Shown here in pieces: positions 1 to 7,935 of a stretch of DNA of 64,000 nt. The stretch is taken from positions 1-64,000 of the forward strand of contig JBIOEA010000009.1 in assembly GCA_044445605.1 (NCBI GenBank), written 5' to 3'. The first letter of the stretch is position 1; each line of letters starts with the position of its first letter. Under the pieces are notes generated by a model. That model was not told the DNA's origin and searched no databases. It saw only the letters and a program-made list of their open reading frames with translations. A program made the translations under genes and the position numbers. The DNA is from CAWKDC01 sp044445605. Lineage in GTDB: Bacteria; Pseudomonadota; Gammaproteobacteria; JABCZS01.

Positions 1-316
1 AACCATCGGAGGCAGGACGCCGACGATGAGCGCCCAGGGATGGGTTCACAGCGTGTTTGGGCGAGAGATTGCCGATAAGCGCCCAAGAGCAGTCGATTCC
101 TTCGGTATGTGAATTCTGGTTATGAAGCGAAGGTGAGAAAATCACATTACGATCATGAAGAAAAACCCCCGCCTCGGAATACTCGGCTGCCCCCTTTAGA
201 AGTGGGCGAAGAGTGGTATATCCGGCACTCGCAGCCCAAACCTAGCAAATGTTTTTTCAAAGGGGGGATAAGAGATGCATAACCCCTGCATGGTGAACAA
301 CTTATTTGACGGAGTA
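1..316. other. Non-coding stretch downstream of the type IVb pilus operon
   Basis: No convincing gene is seen on either strand. The segment follows the stop codon of the last pilin-like gene, which is read on the minus strand. It contains the inverted pair TTGGGCG ... CGCCCAA at about 57-94. The direct repeat acggagt occurs twice at about 309-325, across the pilin stop codon. A C-rich then G-rich pair (ccccctttag and aaaggggggat) lies at about 190-270. A terminator or dispersed repeat is possible, but no classic hairpin plus T-run was identified. Confidence 0.4.
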
Positions 317-1744
317 CTACGGAGTCTGAACGACATTTTTACCCGCATTTGTATTGTACACAAAACAGGTTGCCTCACACGTGCCTGACTTGCCTTTTAG
401 CATATATTGGTTTCCGGCACCGCCAGAAACTTGGATGATCTTGCACCAATTTGCCTGCATCACCGAAAGGAAACAAACACCTTTGTCATTGGTAACCCCT
501 GTCGGAAAGGCAGGCTGTTGCGATTCGTCACGACCATCCATCGTTTGATTAATAACCACCACATTAGTAATACCCGTGAATGCGCCACCCGCAAAGTTTA
601 TCTGTTGAACGCCATTTATCACGCCCGTGCCACTAAAGGTCATGTTATCAAGATTTGCGATCGCTCCAGCGGTGTTAAACGTCAACGTGCTTAAACCTTT
701 AATCTCACCACCCGACGATGGGAATGTTATATTCGCTCCCTGGGCCGACGCAAAGGTGATACTTTGAACACCTGCAATGGCGCTGGGAGCAACGCTACCA
801 GACGTTCCATTACCAAAATTTAAGGCTCCAATCCCATTGATTGCCCCGCCATTGGTCATGTTAGCGGCTGTTAGATTATTGATCTGACCATTCGCCGAAA
901 AATTAAGTGCATTCACATTATTGACAGCGCCAACACCGGCAGGATCAAATGACAACGTTCCAACTCCGGTGATATCGGGGGAAATAGGCGCGCCCCCACC
1001 GGGAGGCACGCCAGGTGATAAATTTAAAGCACCACTGACATTAAGATTGCCCGTCACATCAGGGCTGGTAATGTGCGTTTCTTGAGTTTGCGTTTTATCC
1101 CATGTGGCTGTGATCGGCATGACAGCGCCTGTTTTGTCAACACCACCGACATAATGGAAAGATGAAATACCCAGCAATGGATCATAAAGTTTGTTCGCTT
1201 TTACAGCGGCCATCGCTGTCACGCTGCCCTCAAGCTTTCCGTCCGCAGAAAGATCATACAGCGCACCATACACAATGGTGACTTTTGTCGTCGTGATTTG
1301 CACCTGGATCGCCGCATCGCCTGTCAGATCACCACGACGCAACTCTAAGGGATTTAACCCTGCAAACGTAAAGACCTTTGGCAAATAGGGTGTTTGACTG
1401 CCAGGAGGGTATAAGTTTTGTAACCACGAAACACCCGTGAGAGTATAGGTAGTCGTCGCACCTGTCCCACTGGCTTTAAAAGTAGAAGTCGTCGGTATGA
1501 TAGCAGGTAACGCAAATGGATTGAATGTCCCGGTTGCAATGCCTGCTTGATTATCGACCACGAATTGTCGCACCGTTTGCGCATATAGATACATTTTTTG
1601 GGCCAGAGGGTCAGCCACCGCTGCCTGGCTTTGCTGTTGTTGGTATTTGAATGTCGATACCGCGATCAGACTGGATACAAAAAGCACCAGTAGCATTTCG
1701 AAGAGGGTGACAGCCCTGATTTTCTTCGGTGACGACATGCTCAT
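317..1744 (-). CDS. PilV-like minor pilin/tip protein with nine beta-type repeats
   Basis: A prepilin-like protein of 475 residues and the last gene of the type IVb pilus operon. The ATG at 1744 has AAGGG just upstream; an in-frame extension to 1843 would overlap the previous gene heavily and is unlikely. The N-terminus has a basic leader, a cleavage site (A|VTLFEM, with the conserved Glu) and a hydrophobic helix. The C-terminal half carries about nine repeats of about 14 residues with the pattern x-I-x-G-[ILV]-x-x-[LI]-x-F-x-x-x-G. It ends in a domain with four cysteines (CF...WC...G.C...CF.Y) that is also present in the adjacent paralogue. PilV of R64, and CofB and TcpB of related systems, are large minor pilins placed at the pilus tip, so a role in tip adhesion or pilus initiation is inferred. 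No shufflon recombination sites were seen at the 3' end. Confidence 0.75.
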   Translation of the reverse strand: MSMSSPKKIRAVTLFEMLLVLFVSSLIAVSTFKYQQQQSQAAVADPLAQKMYLYAQTVRQFVVDNQAGIATGTFNPFALPAIIPTTSTFKASGTGATTTYTLTGVSWLQNLYPPGSQTPYLPKVFTFAGLNPLELRRGDLTGDAAIQVQITTTKVTIVYGALYDLSADGKLEGSVTAMAAVKANKLYDPLLGISSFHYVGGVDKTGAVMPITATWDKTQTQETHITSPDVTGNLNVSGALNLSPGVPPGGGAPISPDITGVGTLSFDPAGVGAVNNVNALNFSANGQINNLTAANMTNGGAINGIGALNFGNGTSGSVAPSAIAGVQSITFASAQGANITFPSSGGEIKGLSTLTFNTAGAIANLDNMTFSGTGVINGVQQINFAGGAFTGITNVVVINQTMDGRDESQQPAFPTGVTNDKGVCFLSVMQANWCKIIQVSGGAGNQYMLKGKSGTCEATCFVYNTNAGKNVVQTP

Positions 1745-1754
1745 GAGTTTTCCC

Positions 1755-2951
1755 TTAGTTTTTATAACGGAAACACTGCACCGTACATTCCCCGTTCTGG
1801 CCTTTAAATCCGTACTTATCGATATCCCCGGGGGATTGACCATTATCTGTGTTGGTTATGCGCTCTACAATGCACCAACTGGCGTGCATTTCGGTGATAA
1901 AACACATACTGTTATGTATAGAATGATTTGTCACTTGATACTTCTTTTCATATTCACCGCTGCTACCAAAGTTTTTAGTGAAACTTTCCACACCCGTAAT
2001 ACCGGCAAAATCCCCCCCGACAAAACTAATCTTCTTTAGCCCAGTAATGGCCCCTACTCCGGCTGTGGAAAAATCAATACTGCCAATACCCGTTATAGAT
2101 CCATTTGCCTCTCCAGCTGTGCTGAAATTAATGACTTTCAGATCATCTATCCCAGCAGAGCCACCGCTTTTAAAGCTAATCTTGTCGAGTTCCTTAATGG
2201 CACTATCCTGGGGAGCCGCTGTCTCAAAGGTGATGGGGCCTTGCATGGTATTGTTCCCACTGCGTAACAGCCAGGCATCATTCCACATGCTTTGATCGGT
2301 CATGGTTCCTTGGATAATGCTCGGCGTTGCAAAGGCTGGAGGAGGTGGTTCACCCGGAGGTGGTTCAGCAGGGGGCTGTTCATTCCCTATCTCCACACGA
2401 CGATAGTGAATAACGCCCGAACCTTTAATGGTATCTCGGTATTCATTCGCATAATTCACAGCCCGCGCAATCAGGCTGACGTCTTGTACATACGTCCTAT
2501 TCCCTGCCTCATCGGTCTTAACATCGTTACGAGAATAAACAGGGCCCACTTCAACCATATCGAGCATCAGATCGTAGGTGCCTGGTTGCGTAGGGGAATC
2601 GACAATCAGTACCTCGGTGTAGAGAGGCGTTGTTTTCCCTGGGACATTTTCAATGAATAAAGGTTCCACTGCTAAACTGAACTCTTTGTTCAGGTATCCC
2701 TTCTCTTTTAACCATTCGTATCCTTCAAATGCCATGACATCAGGGCCGGTCGCAGGATAGCCTTTACCCTCCGTACGCAAATACTGCCCCAATGCTTGCC
2801 CATATTCAAATAAGCGATAACCTAAATCTTCGGCTTTATCGACTTCCATGTGGCTTTGTTTTAACGTAAAGAAGGAAAGGGTGATGAGTGCTATGACTAA
2901 TAGCACCATCAACATTTCCATCAATGAAAAGCCTTGGCGTCGAGCGTTCAT
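1755..2951 (-). CDS. PilV-like minor pilin with about five beta-type repeats
   Basis: A prepilin-like protein of 398 residues, starting 3 bases after the PilS-like gene. The leader MNARRQG ends in a typical G|FSLMEM cleavage site with Glu at mature position 5, followed by a hydrophobic helix. A globular region of about 170 residues leads to a proline-rich linker (repeated PPP and EPPPG). About five repeats of the I-x-G-[IL]-x-x-I-x-F type follow, for example SITGIGSIDFSTAG. The final four-cysteine domain (CF...WC...G.C...CF.Y) matches that of the next gene, so the two look like a duplication that diverged in repeat number. By analogy with PilV and CofB it is probably a minor pilin at the pilus tip; a host-surface or abiotic ligand cannot be read from the sequence. 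Confidence 0.75.
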   Translation of the reverse strand: MNARRQGFSLMEMLMVLLVIALITLSFFTLKQSHMEVDKAEDLGYRLFEYGQALGQYLRTEGKGYPATGPDVMAFEGYEWLKEKGYLNKEFSLAVEPLFIENVPGKTTPLYTEVLIVDSPTQPGTYDLMLDMVEVGPVYSRNDVKTDEAGNRTYVQDVSLIARAVNYANEYRDTIKGSGVIHYRRVEIGNEQPPAEPPPGEPPPPAFATPSIIQGTMTDQSMWNDAWLLRSGNNTMQGPITFETAAPQDSAIKELDKISFKSGGSAGIDDLKVINFSTAGEANGSITGIGSIDFSTAGVGAITGLKKISFVGGDFAGITGVESFTKNFGSSGEYEKKYQVTNHSIHNSMCFITEMHASWCIVERITNTDNGQSPGDIDKYGFKGQNGECTVQCFRYKN

Positions 2952-2953
2952 GG

Positions 2954-3475
2954 CTAGTTCACGTATAGTTTAATTTCGTTCGCATCCGACTTGCTACATT
3001 CAGCAACAGCAGTAGCAGGACTTGAAACTTCTACTTTATTAATTTCCATTGCTTTCGCGGTGCTGATTTTGCTCAATCCTTGATACATCGCAGAACATGC
3101 GGCTTTAGGAATGCTAATGACCGTCAGGACATAGGTGGAAACAGGGTTACCTGTTGCAAAACTCCAACCATCCGTTTGCTCCCAGGGGTTAATGGCCGTT
3201 TCAGAATTGTGCATATCATCTGGCACGAGACCAGCCGCTATCAATTTCTTTACATCAATATCTGAGTAATTCGAATAACCAGAGCCCGAATAGGTAGCGG
3301 TAATATTAGCAGTCAATTGTTGCAACCCGTTCTGTAATTGGTTCTGCTTAAACGTCATCGTTACTTTGGCATAAATCGTACCCACAGCCGCAGCAATGAA
3401 TGCTGCCACAAATAGGACCAATAACACTTCGAATAGTGTCACACCCGCTTGGCGTTTTTTAAATGCTCGTAACAT
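2954..3475 (-). CDS. pilS: Type IVb major prepilin (PilS-like)
   Basis: A prepilin of 173 residues. The ATG at 3475 is chosen because GAGGAGAG lies at the right distance upstream; an upstream in-frame start at 3526 lacks this. The leader MLRAFKKRQAG is followed by G|VTLFEVLLVLF, with Glu at +5 and a hydrophobic assembly helix, the hallmark of class III signal peptides. The head has two cysteines near the C-terminus (AACSAM and AECSKS in part), consistent with the disulfide-bonded D-region of type IVb pilins. It lies between the platform protein gene and the two PilV-like genes, the R64 order pilR-pilS-...-pilV. It is likely the major subunit of the thin pilus. Confidence 0.82.
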   Translation of the reverse strand: MLRAFKKRQAGVTLFEVLLVLFVAAFIAAAVGTIYAKVTMTFKQNQLQNGLQQLTANITATYSGSGYSNYSDIDVKKLIAAGLVPDDMHNSETAINPWEQTDGWSFATGNPVSTYVLTVISIPKAACSAMYQGLSKISTAKAMEINKVEVSSPATAVAECSKSDANEIKLYVN

Positions 3476-3569
3476 GAATCTCTCCTCGAAAAATGGGTAA
3501 TACCCCTTGAGTCTATCAGCCAACAACTAAAAAGCAAGCAGATTGGTGGTGTGTCTGTATTTCTTATCA

Positions 3570-4640
3570 TTAACCCGCCATCGACGACTGCAGTGCAATC
3601 AAGCCCATGTAGTTCCATGCAATGAAGCCCACGACCAGTAACAGAATCGCATTCCCCATCATCTTCGCCGCCAACGCCAGTTTCAAGATTTGCGCTTCCA
3701 ATTGCTCCTGCGCCAATACCTGAATGCCGTCCTCTAGCTTATCCGCATCCGCATACACTTCTAGGTTAATCTGTGTTTCTGTATCGAAAAGCTCAGATTG
3801 AATCGCCTCACCCGCAGGACGGCCTGCCTGTAGCTTGGCTTGCATGACAATCAATAAACTCGCCACATAAGGCGAAGAACCCGACCGGATCATGTCCAAC
3901 GCTTGGCTGATGGATACACCCGAACGTAACAAACTCGCCAAACTTAATAAAAAAATGCTGCCATGGAATTGCTTATAAATAGACCATGGCGGGATTTTAT
4001 TCAGTATCCGACGTGCAGGCCCTGCACGTAATTGCGACATACTACGTATAATCAATGCAACCAAGCCCGCCACACTTAAGATAACCCACACAATGTTTTC
4101 AGTAAACGCGCGTGTGAATTCAAATAAGCTTTTAGTGACTGGCGGCCATTTGTCCGGTGATAAAAAAGTCGACAAACTCGGGATCACGTAATACGAAAAG
4201 ACATACATCAAAGCGAATAACATCAGCAAGGCAAACATGGGGTAACGGATCGCGCTCACCAAACCGGATTTTAATCGAACAATATTATTCGACAACTCCG
4301 CTACATATTTAAACATATGCGTCATTTGTGCCGTACCGCCAGCGCGCAACAACAACATTTCCCAGCCAGGAGCCCAGGGCGCCAATGCTTGCACGAACGG
4401 TTTACCCTGCGCCATCGCTTTTAACCACTCATCCATAATAAGTGGCATAAACGAATGTGGCATGTGTTTACGGAATTTGCTCGCCAATAATCGAATGGTT
4501 TCATTCAGCGAAACACCCGAGCCCGTGATCATCTCCAAATTCCGGTATAAGTTAACACGACGCGTGTGCGTGAATACAAAAGTACGTAACAATGCATTAC
4601 GGACAGTCAACCAATATTTATACAGGTCTTGTTTCGTCAT
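3570..4640 (-). CDS. pilR: Type IVb pilus inner-membrane platform protein (PilR/GspF family)
   Basis: A protein of 356 residues with the GspF/PilC layout: a cytoplasmic helical domain, a membrane hairpin around residues 130-170 and 180-205 (MFALLMLFALMYVF, then IVWVILSVAGLVAL), a second helical domain containing LASLLRSGVSISQAL, and a final membrane helix (ILLLVVGFIAWNYMGL). The repeated SGVS motif in both halves marks the internal duplication of this family. It is the platform onto which the ATPase and prepilins assemble. The gene follows the ATPase gene by 2 bases and is clearly co-transcribed with it. Confidence 0.85.
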   Translation of the reverse strand: MTKQDLYKYWLTVRNALLRTFVFTHTRRVNLYRNLEMITGSGVSLNETIRLLASKFRKHMPHSFMPLIMDEWLKAMAQGKPFVQALAPWAPGWEMLLLRAGGTAQMTHMFKYVAELSNNIVRLKSGLVSAIRYPMFALLMLFALMYVFSYYVIPSLSTFLSPDKWPPVTKSLFEFTRAFTENIVWVILSVAGLVALIIRSMSQLRAGPARRILNKIPPWSIYKQFHGSIFLLSLASLLRSGVSISQALDMIRSGSSPYVASLLIVMQAKLQAGRPAGEAIQSELFDTETQINLEVYADADKLEDGIQVLAQEQLEAQILKLALAAKMMGNAILLLVVGFIAWNYMGLIALQSSMAG

Positions 4641-4642
4641 TA

Positions 4643-6256
4643 TTAACCTATTAAGTAGCCTACTTTATCTTCAGCATAATGCGGATCTAATTCGCCCGTT
4701 TTCATTTTTTCAACAATATTATAATAAATCGGTACGCCACCCATTGCTTGCCAATGCTCACGCGCATGCGGGTAATCCTCTTTAGCAATAAACGCTAATA
4801 ACTGATCATCAGGCTCGATAAATTCAGCCACCACGGAACGTCCCAAGAAACCTGTTTTTTGACATTGATCACAACCTTCTGGACGGCGGAATTTGATGTT
4901 CTGTAATTGATCCGATGGAATAGCCGCCTTCACGCGTTCGATCAATTCATGCTCGATTTCTTCCGTTGCCGTCGGCTCGTATTCGGCATACGGTATCGCA
5001 CAATGAGGACAATTGATCGGCACCAGCACTTGATACATTAACATGCTGAGAAATCCAGGAGAGGTGAGTACATTCCGCTCAAACCCTAATCCCACTAACC
5101 GCTCGAAAATACCTAACGCTGATTGCGCGTGGACTGTGGTAAATACTTGGTGACCGGATTGTACCGAATCTTGCAACAATTTCGCAGTCTTAGCATCGCG
5201 GACTTCCCCGATCATCAATACGTCAGGATCCATACGCATGGCCACTTTAATGGCATCCGCAAATGTTGATTGTGCATTATCACTCGCATCATTAATATTG
5301 ATTTGCAATGCACCATTGATGACATACTCAGGCGGATTTTCAATCGTGATAACCTTGCGCACGCCTTTCGTTTTCATGATCTTATCCGTGATCAAATTAG
5401 CCAGCGTTGTCGATTTACCGCTACCGGTTGTTCCCGCAAAAATCAACGCGCCCGTGGGCTTCATCCCGGATTTGAATAATGCCTTGACCTGCAGATGCGT
5501 GTAACCCAGTAATTCAATGGCACCGCTACTGCGGGTTTCGAGTGGCAGCAGACGCAATGCTATCGAATAACCAAAGGGGTAGCGAGGCGCTGTTTGTAAA
5601 CGTACCCGATACGATTTTCCTAAAATATACTTTTCTACAATCGCCGATTGCATTTTGTGCTCATCGAATTGAATATCTTTGGAACCTTCCACGGCCACCA
5701 CGTTATACAATATACGCACTAATTCTTGCGAATATTCTTGTGCAAATTCCAATACTTTGACAAGCATGCCATTCACGCGGAACTTCACATCCGTTTTGCG
5801 CTCGAATGCTTCAATATGGATATCCGATGCGTTCATTTGAACGGCGCGCGTAAACACATCATTAATAGAATTGTATAATTCTGTTTCATTGACGGGCGCT
5901 TTGGCTTCACGCTCTTCCTCAGCACTCACATGATCTTCCACAACTTTCAGCATGTCGCGCGTGGTGTAAATAATCTTGATGGAGTGCGTGCGTCGCAATA
6001 ATTGGGCAAATGTTTTTGCGCGCTGATTCATTTGGCTGGGAATGTTTTGCGTGACAATCAAATACGCGGTTTTACGCTCACCCTCTACCGTCGCCGATTC
6101 GACAAGCAAGAAAAACTTTTTCTCTTCTTCACTGAGATGAATCTCTTCAGTGTCAGAAAACAACATTTTTGAAAAACGTGGCATATCATCGAATGTATCG
6201 ATGAAAGTTATGCCCGGCGGCATTGGCGCTGAAGGAGAGTTAACCATCACGTTCAC
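4643..6256 (-). CDS. pilQ: Type IVb pilus assembly ATPase (PilQ/TcpT, GspE family)
   Basis: A protein of 537 residues. The N-terminal about 130 residues are specific to the R64/TCP branch and show no MshEN motif. The GspE core follows: SDIHIEAF in the N2 domain, Walker A GTTGSGKSTTLAN, an Asp box and Walker B (MDPDVLMIGEVRD), and the His box TTVHAQ. Near the C-terminus there are two CxxC pairs (CPHC and CDQC) in the zinc-binding region common in extension ATPases. It powers pilus extension from the cytoplasmic face. Its start overlaps the stop of the PilP-like gene by 4 bases, indicating translational coupling. No retraction ATPase accompanies it. Confidence 0.88.
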   Translation of the reverse strand: MNVMVNSPSAPMPPGITFIDTFDDMPRFSKMLFSDTEEIHLSEEEKKFFLLVESATVEGERKTAYLIVTQNIPSQMNQRAKTFAQLLRRTHSIKIIYTTRDMLKVVEDHVSAEEEREAKAPVNETELYNSINDVFTRAVQMNASDIHIEAFERKTDVKFRVNGMLVKVLEFAQEYSQELVRILYNVVAVEGSKDIQFDEHKMQSAIVEKYILGKSYRVRLQTAPRYPFGYSIALRLLPLETRSSGAIELLGYTHLQVKALFKSGMKPTGALIFAGTTGSGKSTTLANLITDKIMKTKGVRKVITIENPPEYVINGALQININDASDNAQSTFADAIKVAMRMDPDVLMIGEVRDAKTAKLLQDSVQSGHQVFTTVHAQSALGIFERLVGLGFERNVLTSPGFLSMLMYQVLVPINCPHCAIPYAEYEPTATEEIEHELIERVKAAIPSDQLQNIKFRRPEGCDQCQKTGFLGRSVVAEFIEPDDQLLAFIAKEDYPHAREHWQAMGGVPIYYNIVEKMKTGELDPHYAEDKVGYLIG

Positions 6257-6675
6257 CCACTTTTGTTGCTCGCGCTAAGCCATAGCACGCTTTCTTTCCC
6301 TGTTGTCGTGTCCTTCAATAATACATACGTTTCTGTGACGTTACGTATTTGGATATTGGGCAATACCATTTCGCCCCGCTCAGCACTGAGTCGATAACCA
6401 TTGTATAAAAATACTGCCTTTGGCTTCGCCGCCATACCGACTACCTTGATCAATTGTAATGAGGATGTGGCCAAATCAGTCGTCGCCGTGACAGCAGCCG
6501 TCGGGGCAGGTGCTGGCGGTGACGCAGCAACCATTTCTTGCTGGAGCTTGCTGATCTCAACCTGCTTTTGCAAAATCACACGTTGACGCTCAAGTTGATC
6601 TAATTGATCCACCGTGTCATCTGCAAAGGCCACTTGAGCTAACAAAACACTCAACACCACTAAATACTTAACCAT
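6253..6675 (-). CDS. pilP: Type IVb pilus biogenesis protein PilP-like
   Basis: A small protein of 140 residues with a signal peptide (MVKYLVVLSVLLAQVAFA), a coiled-coil-like stretch (DQLDQLERQRVILQKQVE) and a proline/alanine-rich linker. The C-terminal beta-rich domain is of the type that in R64 PilP links the inner-membrane complex to the secretin. Identity rests on size, layout and exact operon position between pilO and pilQ as much as on sequence. It overlaps both neighbours by a few bases. It is periplasmic. Confidence 0.72.
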   Translation of the reverse strand: MVKYLVVLSVLLAQVAFADDTVDQLDQLERQRVILQKQVEISKLQQEMVAASPPAPAPTAAVTATTDLATSSLQLIKVVGMAAKPKAVFLYNGYRLSAERGEMVLPNIQIRNVTETYVLLKDTTTGKESVLWLSASNKSG

Positions 6676-7933
6676 AAATCACCCCCTGAAGGTCCCATTG
6701 ATAAGCACCCTTTGCGGGTGCAATATGAATGGATGTAATCCCCATTGTTTTCATTTCGTTAAACACATCTGCAAAACCGCCGATGCCCCATAATCCTACG
6801 TTTTTGCATGAAAACTTTTGAACGCCAAAACCAGCAACGTTAGTCGGTACCTCTAACGTGACAGCCATCGCCTTCGATTGGATGAGTGTCATAAACGCCC
6901 ACTGGTGCTCCGGTGTTTTTTCATTTTTGATCGCTTCTATCGCTTCTTTTGTCATCACTGGCACATCTTTCAACTCAGCACCCCACACGGCTTTGGCCTG
7001 ATCCCCCTTAGGATCAATAGAAACATTTTTCAATGTGCCCGCCTTTTCTAATGCTTTTAACGTCGCCACCGTCCCATAAGGATTGCGCGTGAGCATCACA
7101 TTAAACGTCGTCGTTGCGCCGAGATTCACGTTAATATCCGTGACAGTCCAACCATCAAGCACCATCGGAATGGTTTTCACTGCATGCATGACCATGGTTA
7201 AGCCGGGGAGGGTGATCATGCTGTTCATTTGAATGCTGTTCAACAATTGTGTAAAAGGATCAATCGGGGCAGGTTTATGTGCCACGGGAGTCACAGGCAC
7301 TTTAACAGGTGGTGGTGGCGCAGGTTTGAAAAACAGATAGGCCATGAAGCACGTCGCGACAATGAGTGCAGCCATCACACCCATTTTTACCTTAGAAGGG
7401 CCCTCTTTCTTTAATTCTTTGATCACACATTGGCTTTCAAAACGCTGAATCGATGTGGTCATCTGGGTCACATCAATCGGTTGCGCTCCCTCAAACCGAT
7501 CATCGTCTACGTCTGTCCCCAAGCATTCAATGCTGTCTTCGGGCACGTCTGTCCGCAAGTCCATCAAGCTTTGGGCATACAACGATTGGATGGTATCCAG
7601 GTCGGCAATGGTGTCACCATCTACCGTCACCTTGCCACGTTTGACACAGCATAAATAATAGAGAAGACGCCCCGCTTCATCTTTATAATCTGTTTTACAA
7701 ACGTACAGTAAATTTTCATGGGCGTAGGAAATCGCGGCAGCCAAAGAAACCTGATTCACGTATTCATTCGGCGCCAGTGCAACAGACGAGGGTTCGTCTT
7801 CCACTTTGGACATTTTCGTGACACCCAGTGTCATGTCCATTTCACGTTTGAATTGATCTATTTCAGCCGGCGAGGAGATGGAGAACCAGGTCAGGCCTAC
7901 CGCATATTCTTTCCCGCCGAATAGAATGATCAC
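6668..7933 (-). CDS. pilO: Type IVb pilus inner-membrane protein PilO (R64 type)
   Basis: A protein of 421 residues. The N-terminal about 180 residues are predicted cytoplasmic, then one membrane helix (about 185-202, MGVMAALIVATCFMAYLFF) is followed by a proline-rich linker (KPAPPPPVKVPV). A periplasmic domain of about 200 residues completes it. This bitopic layout and the position between secretin and pilP match R64 PilO, an inner-membrane assembly component not homologous to type IVa PilO. Partner inferred: PilP and the secretin PilN. It begins 2 bases after the secretin stop codon. Confidence 0.75.
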   Translation of the reverse strand: MIILFGGKEYAVGLTWFSISSPAEIDQFKREMDMTLGVTKMSKVEDEPSSVALAPNEYVNQVSLAAAISYAHENLLYVCKTDYKDEAGRLLYYLCCVKRGKVTVDGDTIADLDTIQSLYAQSLMDLRTDVPEDSIECLGTDVDDDRFEGAQPIDVTQMTTSIQRFESQCVIKELKKEGPSKVKMGVMAALIVATCFMAYLFFKPAPPPPVKVPVTPVAHKPAPIDPFTQLLNSIQMNSMITLPGLTMVMHAVKTIPMVLDGWTVTDINVNLGATTTFNVMLTRNPYGTVATLKALEKAGTLKNVSIDPKGDQAKAVWGAELKDVPVMTKEAIEAIKNEKTPEHQWAFMTLIQSKAMAVTLEVPTNVAGFGVQKFSCKNVGLWGIGGFADVFNEMKTMGITSIHIAPAKGAYQWDLQGVIYG

Positions 7934-7935
7934 GG

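Noticed and set aside
1647..2039. Plus-strand open frame opposite the two PilV-like genes
   Set aside because: It is antisense to well-supported pilin genes and shows no domain or initiation signal.
317..2951. Phage tail-fibre origin of the repeat pilins
   Set aside because: Both begin with a full class III prepilin signal and sit at the end of a complete pilus operon.
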